DNA of 64,000 nt from JAAYJM01 sp964498585 (GTDB taxonomy: Bacteria; Bacteroidota; Ignavibacteria; Kapaibacteriales; UBA2268): the NCBI GenBank assembly GCA_964498585.1, contig CAZCHH010000009.1:4854-68853 (forward strand). The letters run 5' to 3'. Position 1 is the stretch's first letter. Each line of letters opens with the position of its first letter. The notes beneath the pieces are model-generated. The model was not told the DNA's origin and ran no database searches. It was given only the letters and a program-made list of their open reading frames with translations. This document shows positions 1 through 7,415 of this stretch, piece after piece. The position numbers and the translations under genes were made by a program.

Positions 1-2
1 CT

Positions 3-1853
3 GCTATTTTCGGCTCTATGTTCCAAAGCGTGATGAATCCTAAAGAAAGGCGAAATCTCGGCGCCCACTATACTTCTGAAAAAAATATTCTGAAACTCAT
101 TAAACCGCTTTTCCTTGATGAACTTTGGAACGAATTTGAAAATGTAAAGGATAACAAAAGCAAACTTCAGGAGTTTCACAAAAAGCTGAGCAAACTGAAA
201 TTCCTCGACCCTGCTTGCGGTTGCGGTAATTTCCTTGTGATTACATACAGGGAGTTGCGGCTTTTGGAACTTGAAATATTGCGTTCACTTTATAAAACTG
301 GGCAGGGCGTCCTTGATATTCGCGATATTATCTGGCTTGATGTGGATATGTTCTACGGTATTGAATACGAAGAGTTCCCTGCACGCATTGCAGAAGTGGC
401 TATGTGGCTTATTGACCACCAAATGAATCTGCTTGTCAGCTTTGAGTTCGGGCAGTATTTTTCCCGCCTTCCACTGAAAAAATCTGCTAATATAACAAAC
501 GGAAACGCCTTGCAAATTGACTGGGAAACCATTGTTCCAAAAAACGAACTTTCTTACATTTTGGGTAATCCGCCCTTTGTTGGGTCTAAAATGATGACGG
601 TTGAACAAAGAAACGATGTTTTAAAGGAAGCTAATAATATAAAAGGAAGCGGTGTTTTGGATTACGTAACTGCTTGGTATTTTAAAGCATCAAAGTTTAT
701 TCAGGGAACTAAAATTAAAGCAGCTTTTGTTTCTACAAATTCAATTACACAAGGAGAACAGGTTTCTATTATTTGGAGCGAGTTATTAAACAATTATAAA
801 ATAAAAATTCACTTTGCACACAAAACGTTTAAATGGAGTAATGAAGCAAAAGGAAACGCTGCAGTTTATTGTGTAATAATCGGTTTTGCTAATTTTGATA
901 CTGATAATAAAAAGATATTTGATTATGAGGATATAAAAGGAGAACCTATTGAATTAAAAGTAAAAAATGTTAATCCATATTTAGTAGATGCCAAAGACAT
1001 TTTTATTTTTAAAAGAAGAAAACCAATAAATGAAGTTCCAGAAATTGTTTTTGGAAATATGCCGAATGATGGTGGAAATTTTTTTATTATAGATGAAGAA
1101 ATTAAAGAATACATAGAACAGGAACCTTTATCAGAAAAGTATATTAAACCTTTTTTAGGTGCTCAGGAATATTTAAATGGAAAGAAAAAATGGTGTTTAT
1201 GGTTTTATAAAAATTTTGAACCAAAAGATTTGAATTTAATGCCTATTACTTATCAAAGAATAAAAAATGTTGAAAAATTAAGGAAAAACAGCAGTAGAAA
1301 AACAACAAGGAATTTAGCTTCTTTTCCTACATTATTTGGGGAAGTAAGACAACCTGATTCTGATTTTATTCTAATTCCGCGTGTTTCATCTGAAAATAGA
1401 AAAGTTATTCCTATGAGTATTTTTAACTCTGATTTTATTGTTGGTGATTCTTGTTTAGCAATACCAAATGCAAAATTATTTCATCTGGGAGTACTTCAAT
1501 CTTCTATGCACATGGCATGGGTTAAATATGTTTGTGGAAGATTAAAAAGTGATTTCAGATATTCAAATGAAATTGTTTACAACAACTTCCCCTGGCCTGA
1601 GCAGCCGGGCGAAAAGCAAGTCGAAGCAATAGAGAAAGCGGCACAGAAAGTATTGGACGCAAGAGCAGAGTACCCGGACAGTTCTTTAGCCGATTTATAC
1701 GACCCCTTGACAATGCCCCCAAATTTAGTCAAAGCCCATAACGAATTAGACAAAGCAGTTGATTTAGCATACCGCCCGCAGCCATTTACAACGGAGGCAA
1801 AGCGTATGGAATTTCTCTTTGAACTCTACGAGAAAACTTTAAATAATGATTAA
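3..1853 (+). CDS. Type IIL restriction-modification enzyme (MmeI-like), 3'-terminal part
   Basis: DNA adenine methyltransferase and specificity portion of a single-chain restriction-modification enzyme. The frame is open from the window edge (codons for AIFGS precede the first ATG at 18), so the gene starts outside; the nuclease and helical domains of MmeI-type enzymes (about 900 aa) would lie upstream. Counting from that ATG, SAM motif I is FLDPACGCGNFL near residues 62-73 and catalytic motif IV is NPPF at 184-187, the amino-methyltransferase signature. A variable stretch of about residues 200-520 should be the target recognition domain. The conserved C-terminal part of the family begins near FPWPEQPGEKQ. 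Base composition is uneven: roughly 620-1570 is visibly more AT-rich than the flanks, suggesting recombination of the recognition domain. The family assignment rests on motifs and the C-terminal pattern; the actual sequence specificity cannot be read. Confidence 0.85.
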   Translation, partial: AIFGSMFQSVMNPKERRNLGAHYTSEKNILKLIKPLFLDELWNEFENVKDNKSKLQEFHKKLSKLKFLDPACGCGNFLVITYRELRLLELEILRSLYKTGQGVLDIRDIIWLDVDMFYGIEYEEFPARIAEVAMWLIDHQMNLLVSFEFGQYFSRLPLKKSANITNGNALQIDWETIVPKNELSYILGNPPFVGSKMMTVEQRNDVLKEANNIKGSGVLDYVTAWYFKASKFIQGTKIKAAFVSTNSITQGEQVSIIWSELLNNYKIKIHFAHKTFKWSNEAKGNAAVYCVIIGFANFDTDNKKIFDYEDIKGEPIELKVKNVNPYLVDAKDIFIFKRRKPINEVPEIVFGNMPNDGGNFFIIDEEIKEYIEQEPLSEKYIKPFLGAQEYLNGKKKWCLWFYKNFEPKDLNLMPITYQRIKNVEKLRKNSSRKTTRNLASFPTLFGEVRQPDSDFILIPRVSSENRKVIPMSIFNSDFIVGDSCLAIPNAKLFHLGVLQSSMHMAWVKYVCGRLKSDFRYSNEIVYNNFPWPEQPGEKQVEAIEKAAQKVLDARAEYPDSSLADLYDPLTMPPNLVKAHNELDKAVDLAYRPQPFTTEAKRMEFLFELYEKTLNND

Positions 1854-1882
1854 TGATTAATGATTAATTGTTAGTTTGATTT

Positions 1883-2023
1883 GTCATTCTGAACCCCAAG
1901 ATAAAGCAAGTGCTTTATTTAAATAGAGATGACATCAATTAACACAGTCATTCTGAACGAAGTGAAGAATCCAGAGAGTAGTGGTTAAAAAATTTCTGGA
2001 TTCTTCACTTCGTTCAGAATGAC
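1883..2023. repeat. Interspersed inverted-repeat element, family 1
   Basis: The element starts with a short module (a palindrome around AAAGCAAGTGCTTT followed by AGAGATGACA). A perfect 28-bp inverted repeat follows: arms 1947-1974 and 1996-2023 with a 21-nt loop. The same arms recur at 6851-6930, 10269-10349 and 63946-64000. The element fills the gap after the restriction-modification gene together with the next repeat; no gene is seen here. Confidence 0.9.
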
Positions 2024-2040
2024 CGACAAACTATAATGTA

Positions 2041-2115
2041 ATTCCGAAACGAAGTGAGGAATCTCAAGTATCGTGGTAGCAATGACTTGTGAGATTTCTC
2101 ACTTCGTTTCGAAAT
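2041..2115. repeat. Interspersed inverted-repeat element, family 2
   Basis: Imperfect inverted repeat of about 26 bp per arm (2041-2066 and 2090-2115), with arms like CGAAACGAAGTGAGGAATCTC and a loop containing AAGTATCGTGGTAGCAA. Related copies lie at 16193-16266, 37266-37346 and, as a half copy, 49160-49188. Confidence 0.85.
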
Positions 2116-2156
2116 GACACAATATAAAAAGTCTTTTAACGAATTATAACACTAAT

Positions 2157-2197
2157 CATTTATCATTAACAATTAACAATTAATAATTAACAATTAT
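2157..2197. repeat. AT-rich ATTAACAATTAAT microsatellite at a gene end
   Basis: Short degenerate repeats of the type ATTAACAATTAAT lie directly against the stop codon of the minus-strand branching-enzyme gene. The same sequence type lies next to stop codons at 5369-5427, 35368-35410, 51303-51350 and 55219-55243. Confidence 0.6.
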
Positions 2198-3916
2198 TTA
2201 TTCTTTCCACCAGCTCAAATCAAGTTCGGTAAATAGAGAATTTCTTTGCTCTGTTTCTTCTATGTATTTCCAGTCCTGTGGAGAAAGTTGCCCAGTTTCC
2301 TTTAGCTTTTCAAGTTTATTGAGCATCGTATTGAAATCAGAATGATGAAATGAAAAGCGCTGTTCGGCATAGTCACGGGCAGAGAATGTATAAATCAGGA
2401 ATTGCCAGTCAGATGCCTGCATTAATAATAACTCCCGAAGTGCCTGTTTCAAAACTCTCGTTTCATCTTCATTTAAATTATTTACGGGGTATTTTTCATA
2501 AACAGCTTTCAGACGATTTTCATTGTCGTAAAGTTGCACCCAAGTCCATTTTGTATCCTCATTACTCCAGACATCGTGATTATTATTTTCACCCCAGGAA
2601 CCTTCGGGAAGTAGCATTACTTCCTTTGGTTTTATTCTGCTGTATTGCTCAAAAGTAGTTGCAGAATTAACGTAAGGAGAATGATGTAACCCTTTCAGCA
2701 CTGCTTTTATAAATTGCGGACCTTCGAACCACCAATGCCCAAAAAGTTCGGTATCAAAAGGAGTGCAGACAGTAGCAAATTTTCCAGTTGTTCTTTGGTA
2801 AAAATTTGATGTGTTTTCGATATGATGGATAAAATGATTTGACTGCATATCAATTTTTTCTGCGGTCCAATCCGGGTGATAAAGAAGTTTATACATCATA
2901 TCGGCTTTATTATCAGTAACCCGCCAATACCTTAGACGAGAATCATTACTTTTTTTATGGAAATCAAGATAGTTCGACTCTCCGGGATAGCCGACCTGAC
3001 CACTCCAGACCTGCATAGAAATATCGTGATGTCGGGTAAAAGCTGCTGCAGTTCCATATTGTGTCTTCTCGCTTGAACTACATTGAAATAAAGAAAGTGG
3101 TGATTTATCGAAGCTATTGGGAATATTTTCATAAGAATTTGAACCGATAGAAACAAATTTATCCTTTTCTGCATCAATAAAAACGCCGAGTGGAGTTGCT
3201 CTTTCTGTTAAATCCTGGTCTGTTATAAAATAATTCAAACCATACCGGGCAAGAAACTGCTCAATACCGGGTCGCAAATGCTCCTTGTGATAAGGAGCAA
3301 TTGGAATAAGAGATTTCCAGTTATACGAAGGGCGGTAGGCACATTCTGGCAGCCATATTCCACGTGCTTCACGTCCAAAATGTTTTTTATAGTTTTCAGA
3401 AGCAAGCTGAACCTGCAAATTTACGCTTTTGTCTGTTGCAAGAAGAGGAAGATAGCCGTGAGTAGCGCCACAAGTAAGGATTTCTATAGCTCCGCTGTCC
3501 TGCAATTTTTTAAAAGCCCCTATAATTGAATTGCTGTATTTATGAACAAAGTCATTTTTCCTTTGCTCATACCACCACTGCCAGTATTTTGTTAAATAAA
3601 TATGATGAAGGTCGTAGCCCCAGTCAGTATATTTTTTTTCATCACCTGAGGCAGCCGCAATTTTTTCATCACAATATTTAATAAAAATTTCTTTGAAATC
3701 CTGATGCTCAAGCTGTTCACAAAGAACAGGAGATATATCCAAAGTAACTTTTGGATAAATACCTTCTTCCATCAATTCATTAAATACATTAAGCAATGGG
3801 ATATAACATTCGGCAACGGCTTCAGTGAGCCAATCGACTCCGTGGGGCCATGTGCCGTGGTGTAAAACCCATGGTAAATGGGTATGCAGGACTAATATGA
3901 AGTTTCCTGAGTGCAT
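2198..3916 (-). CDS. GH57 1,4-alpha-glucan branching enzyme
   Basis: Cytoplasmic glycoside hydrolase family 57 protein, predicted to make alpha-1,6 branches in glycogen-like glucan. At 572 aa it has the usual length for the TK1436-type branching enzymes. The N-terminus starts FILVLHTHLPW, the family opening motif. The expected nucleophile is Glu191 in GIWLPECAYRP and the expected acid/base is Asp388 in PFDTELFGHWWFEGP. Between them is the loop GYPGESNYLDFHKK. The C-terminal part is helical, of DUF1957 type, and there is no signal peptide. The ATG at 3916 is preceded by AAGGAAAT. The gene begins only 8 bp after the stop of the STAS gene, so it is probably the last gene of a three-gene operon with two regulatory proteins. 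Amylase or 4-alpha-glucanotransferase activity is less likely given these motifs. Confidence 0.88.
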   Translation of the reverse strand: MHSGNFILVLHTHLPWVLHHGTWPHGVDWLTEAVAECYIPLLNVFNELMEEGIYPKVTLDISPVLCEQLEHQDFKEIFIKYCDEKIAAASGDEKKYTDWGYDLHHIYLTKYWQWWYEQRKNDFVHKYSNSIIGAFKKLQDSGAIEILTCGATHGYLPLLATDKSVNLQVQLASENYKKHFGREARGIWLPECAYRPSYNWKSLIPIAPYHKEHLRPGIEQFLARYGLNYFITDQDLTERATPLGVFIDAEKDKFVSIGSNSYENIPNSFDKSPLSLFQCSSSEKTQYGTAAAFTRHHDISMQVWSGQVGYPGESNYLDFHKKSNDSRLRYWRVTDNKADMMYKLLYHPDWTAEKIDMQSNHFIHHIENTSNFYQRTTGKFATVCTPFDTELFGHWWFEGPQFIKAVLKGLHHSPYVNSATTFEQYSRIKPKEVMLLPEGSWGENNNHDVWSNEDTKWTWVQLYDNENRLKAVYEKYPVNNLNEDETRVLKQALRELLLMQASDWQFLIYTFSARDYAEQRFSFHHSDFNTMLNKLEKLKETGQLSPQDWKYIEETEQRNSLFTELDLSWWKE

Positions 3917-3924
3917 AATTTCCT

Positions 3925-4257
3925 TTATAAAGCAGCTAATGCTTCTTGTTCAGTTTCAACTACCTGGATAATTGAGATGAAACCGCTGATTTTAAAGATT
4001 TCTTTAATATTTTCATTCATAGCAAAAAGAACAACTGAGCCGTTTCCTTTTTTTGCTAATTTTGCAAAAAGAAGAATTGCTCTAAGTCCAGAGCTGCTGA
4101 TATACTCAATTTTTGAGAAATCAATCGCTAATTTGTTCTCACCAGCTTCGATAACCGGCTTAATTGTGTTTTCCAATGTTTCGCTGGAAACAGAATCAAT
4201 TCTTCCGTTAATACGAATTATTAGTTTGCCGTCTTTTTTTTCCTGTAAAATTTCCAT
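3925..4257 (-). CDS. STAS-domain anti-sigma factor antagonist
   Basis: Small (110 aa) single-domain protein of the SpoIIAA/RsbV type. These bind the anti-sigma kinase in their unphosphorylated form and release the partner factor. The conserved loop is YISSSGLRAILL at residues 52-63; Ser55 aligns with the phosphorylated serine of SpoIIAA, while the Asp that usually precedes it is Ser54 here. It sits between a HATPase kinase gene (130 bp upstream) and the GH57 gene (8 bp downstream). RsbW/RsbV-like partner switching is the family expectation; the PP2C phosphatase that would reset the switch is not in this window. Confidence 0.9.
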   Translation of the reverse strand: MEILQEKKDGKLIIRINGRIDSVSSETLENTIKPVIEAGENKLAIDFSKIEYISSSGLRAILLFAKLAKKGNGSVVLFAMNENIKEIFKISGFISIIQVVETEQEALAAL

Positions 4258-4387
4258 TTGCTTTCCTTTTATATATAATGATTTGATTTTTCTTGCTAAT
4301 TCATAACATTTTAAAATCCATACTACATTTCATTGCTATTTTTTGTATAAATTTCAAAGTGTAAAAATAAGAAAATAAAATGTATTT

Positions 4388-4798
4388 TTAAACTTTTTTA
4401 ATTAAAGTTAATATGTTTTTATTATTAATTCTTTCATAATCAATATTATCCATAATATTCTTAACAAAGAAAATACCCAAACCGCCGATTTTCCTTTCTT
4501 CTAGCGATAATTCCGTGTTGGGGTCTTCTTTTAAAAGGGGATTAAATTCAATACCATCATCTGTTATAGTTATTTTTAATTCACGATTTTCCAAAGAAAA
4601 ATCAAGATTGATTAGATGTTCATTATTATCTTTAAAAGCATAATTGATGACGTTTGTAACTGCTTCTTCCAATGCAAGATTGATATTAAATGTATGCTTA
4701 GCAACGGCTACCCACTTTTCTGAAAGTTGTTCAAGAAAGTTATCAAGTAAAATAATTTCGCTTATTTTATTTTTTAATGTTATGCTTGCTGTTTCCAT
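4388..4798 (-). CDS. Anti-sigma factor-type serine kinase (HATPase_c_2, RsbW-like)
   Basis: 136-aa GHKL ATPase of the RsbW/SpoIIAB type, predicted to phosphorylate the neighbouring STAS protein and to sequester a sigma factor or other partner. The N box EEAVTNVINYAF is at 44-55, the G1 box TDDGIEFNP at 79-87 and the G2-type loop GGLGIFFVKNIMD at 105-117. There is no signal peptide or sensor domain. It is first in the apparent minus-strand operon kinase-STAS-GH57. A hairpin of the CTTCCCAAGT family stands 33 bp in front of the start. Confidence 0.9.
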   Translation of the reverse strand: METASITLKNKISEIILLDNFLEQLSEKWVAVAKHTFNINLALEEAVTNVINYAFKDNNEHLINLDFSLENRELKITITDDGIEFNPLLKEDPNTELSLEERKIGGLGIFFVKNIMDNIDYERINNKNILTLIKKV

Positions 4799-4831
4799 TT
4801 GATAGTTAATTATTAATGGTTATTTGGTTAT

Positions 4832-4862
4832 ACTTCTTCCCAAGTTGCACTTGGGAAGAAGT
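4832..4862. repeat. Perfect 14-bp hairpin, CTTCCCAAGT family
   Basis: Arms 4832-4845 and 4849-4862 are fully complementary around a TGC loop (core CTTCCCAAGT / ACTTGGGAAG). Copies of this hairpin lie at 43119-43143, 43221-43246, 46860-46887 and 60923-60951. Confidence 0.9.
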
Positions 4863-4888
4863 ATTTCATTTAAGTTTTACTTTTTAAA

Positions 4889-5340
4889 ATTATTAACTCA
4901 CCTTACGCATTCCCCTCTTGAGAGGGGCAGGGCTGATACGTTCTCTGAATCCACTTGTCTTATTCCAATCTCAAGAGTAATGACACGAAGATTAGTTAAT
5001 AATTTGAATTTTTTTTAGCATAATTAATTTATTTAACTTTTATTATCTTTTTTATAATAAATAAAAACTTTAATAATAAAATCTTTTAACACCTCCCCTA
5101 CCCCTCCTTATTAGGAGGGGAATAAGAACTGTTCTATGTCTTAGCGTTCCCCTCCTAACAAGGAGGGGTAAGGGGAGGTGTATTATACTTGATTTAAACA
5201 CGATAATATTTTATCATTTTATTCTGATATTACAAATATGGACAGCTACTTGAAATATTAGCAATTATCCATAATAATTAATTTCTTATCTTCGTGACAT
5301 TACTCTCAAGAGGGGAATGGTAAGGTGAATTATTAATTAT
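4889..5340. repeat. Nested inverted-repeat element of about 450 bp
   Basis: Three shells of complementary sequence. Outermost: 4889-4923 (with CTCACCTTACGCATTCCCCT) pairs with 5303-5338. Next: 4970-4995 (AGTAATGACACGAAGAT) pairs imperfectly with 5287-5310. Innermost: a strong stem-loop at 5089-5181, with ACACCTCCCC opposite GGGGAGGTGT and its own sub-hairpins of CCCCTCC/GGAGGGG. No reading frame is visible, so this accounts for the gap between the kinase and the CoA-transferase genes. Confidence 0.8.
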
Positions 5341-5427
5341 CTTTCTTTATAAACTCATTAACCCAATATCACTTATCATTAATCATTTATCATTTATCAT
5401 TAATCACTTATCACTTATCATTTATCA

Positions 5428-6621
5428 CTAAATAACTTGCTTTTCTTTAAATTCCTTAATTTCTTCTAAAGTATAACCAACACCAGTTAGGATTTCTTCC
5501 GTATGCTCTGAAAGAAATGGAGGAGGAGCTTCGACTCCGCCGGGAGTTTTTTCAAATTTTGCTGTAATATTAAATAGTTTTAAATCACCAACACCTTCTG
5601 CGTTTACTTGCTCAAAAGTTTTGCGATGCTCAATTTGAGGAGCGGAAAGAGCATTTCCTAAATCAAGGATAGCTCCAGATGGAATATCGTGTTTGTTCAA
5701 AATTTCTACCCAGTAATCAGTATTTTGTTCCATCAATTTTTCATCTAAAAGCGGTTTTAAAACGTATCTGTTTTTTTTGCGTGTATCACGTTCTTTGAAA
5801 CGTGGGTCTTCTTTTAGTTCAGCAAGATTTAAAATATCAGCAAGATTTTCCCATTGCTCCTGTTTGTTTGCTGCAATGTTTAAATATCCGTCCTTTGTTT
5901 TGAAAACGCCGGAAGGAGCAGCAGTAAAGTTTTCGTTGCCCATAAGCTGTGGCTGCTGTCCGCCAATCATAAGGTTTGCTACCACCCAACCCATAAGTGG
6001 CATAACTGAATCTAGAAGTGCGATGTCGATGAACTGTCCAATGCCAGTTTTTTCTCTGTAATAAAGAGCTGAACTAATAGCAAAGGCAGCGTTAAGACCG
6101 CCTACAGTATCGCAAAGCGGAAAGCCGGCACGAAGCGGATTAAGTCGTTCATCGCCATTGATTGCCATTACACCGCTTAATCCTTGAATGATTTGGTCGT
6201 AAGCCGGTTTGTCGGCATCGGGTCCTGTTTGACCAAAACCGGAAATGGCGCAATATATGAGCCGTGGATTAATTTCTTTTAAAGTATCATAGCCGACCCC
6301 GAGCCGAGTCATCACACCGGGACGGAAGTTTTCTACGACTACGTCAGCAGTAGCAGCTAATTTCTTAAAAATATCTTTTGCTTTTTCCTGTTTTAAATTT
6401 AGTGTAACAGATTTTTTGTTAGCGTTTTGTGCGAGAAAAGATGTTCCCATTAGTTTTTTATTGTAGTCGGGAACGCAGCCCAATTTGCGGGCTAAATCGC
6501 CGTCTTTGGGATTTTCTATTTTTATAACTTCAGCTCCGAGCCAAGCTAAATGTAATGTTGCAAAAGGACCGGACAGAACGTTTGTCAAATCCAGTACTCT
6601 TATTCCTTCCATTAGTTTCAT
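5428..6621 (-). CDS. Family III CoA-transferase (CaiB/BaiF)
   Basis: Cytoplasmic CoA-transferase that moves CoA between an acyl-CoA and a free carboxylic acid; the substrate cannot be told from sequence. It opens MEGIRVLDLTNVLSGPFATLH and contains VVENFRPGVMTRLG, AISGFGQTGP and AYDQIIQGLSG, where Asp in AYDQ is the expected catalytic residue. The start at 6621 is chosen because GGAG lies 7 bp upstream; an in-frame ATG at 6657 lacks one. This gives 397 aa, a normal family length. It appears monocistronic. An acyl-CoA dehydrogenase at 19278 is a possible functional partner, but the distance makes that weak. Confidence 0.9.
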   Translation of the reverse strand: MKLMEGIRVLDLTNVLSGPFATLHLAWLGAEVIKIENPKDGDLARKLGCVPDYNKKLMGTSFLAQNANKKSVTLNLKQEKAKDIFKKLAATADVVVENFRPGVMTRLGVGYDTLKEINPRLIYCAISGFGQTGPDADKPAYDQIIQGLSGVMAINGDERLNPLRAGFPLCDTVGGLNAAFAISSALYYREKTGIGQFIDIALLDSVMPLMGWVVANLMIGGQQPQLMGNENFTAAPSGVFKTKDGYLNIAANKQEQWENLADILNLAELKEDPRFKERDTRKKNRYVLKPLLDEKLMEQNTDYWVEILNKHDIPSGAILDLGNALSAPQIEHRKTFEQVNAEGVGDLKLFNITAKFEKTPGGVEAPPPFLSEHTEEILTGVGYTLEEIKEFKEKQVI

Positions 6622-6784
6622 ATATTCTCCTTTGTTGTATTTTAATTTGCTTGTCATACTTGATTTTCCAAATAATTTGGAAAGTTTTTAAATTGATATG
6701 ACATTTTATATAAAATTTTTCTTTTTTTAACTTTCGCAAAGTTAAAAAACTTTACTAAAGTATGTTCCTTCAAAAAAAATTGAT

Positions 6785-6996
6785 GCCATTCTGAAATCCC
6801 AGATAAAGCAAATGCTTCATTGTCATTGAGATGACATAATTTTACACAGTCATTCTGAGCGCAGCGAAGAATCCAGAGAATAGTGCTTAAAAAGAAATGT
6901 TTCTGGATTCTTCACTGCGTTCAGAATGACTGTGTTAAGCGATGTCATCTCCATTTAAATAAAAGTCTTCCTTTATCGGAAGATTACCAATGACAT
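6785..6996. repeat. Complete composite inverted-repeat element, family 1
   Basis: The most complete copy of the commonest element. The left outer module is 6795-6836 (AGATAAAGCAAATGCTTCAT, then GAGATGACAT). The core arms are about 6849-6876 and 6902-6930. The right outer module at 6941-6996 (GATGTCATCTCCATTTAAAT...) is the reverse of the left one. The whole reads as a MITE-like or cruciform unit of about 212 bp with no coding capacity. Confidence 0.8.
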
Positions 6997-7021
6997 ATAA
7001 AAGTTTATTAAAACTATAGAG

Positions 7022-7260
7022 TCATACACACTTTTGGTTTCTTGCCCATTTAATACCTTCAGCTACAATATTTTCATCAATACTATTTTTTTCTATATGC
7101 AATTCAACTTGCTTACAAATATCACCAAGTTGGATTGGTTTATAAACTTTTTTATTAATAAGTTTTTTTTAAAACAGAACTTATTTCATTCATTGAAAAT
7201 TGCATTAAAATTCTTCGATTCTTCTATTATTGTGTCTATATAATCTTCTTTTAATCTCAT
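7022..7260 (-). pseudogene. Degraded small hypothetical gene with two frameshifts
   Basis: On the minus strand, ATG at 7260 opens MRLKEDYIDTIIEESKNF..., which stops after about 24 codons. A second frame continues as NEISSVLKK, and a third gives KVYKPIQLGDICKQVELHI and ends ...IKWARNQKCV with TGA at 7024-7022. The first break coincides with a 4-nt duplication (ATGAATGA), the second with an A8 run. The composition looks protein-like throughout and the pieces join into one protein of about 78 aa. I do not recognise the family. It is either a decayed gene or a gene with two sequence errors. Confidence 0.5.
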
Positions 7261-7415
7261 AAGTTAACTTATTATGTTTTAATTATTAAAAAATTCTTCA
7301 ACATAATATTTACAAAATAACGAAAATATATTCATTTAAAAAAGATTGCATTTTAAACTTTGAATTAATCGAAGAATTTATTAAGTTGATTTATTTTAAA
7401 TGAAGAGGTAAAATA

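Noticed and set aside
7034..7243. Plus-strand 69-codon frame before the transglutaminase-like gene
   Set aside because: It is antisense to the broken minus-strand gene at 7022-7260, whose sequence is much more protein-like.
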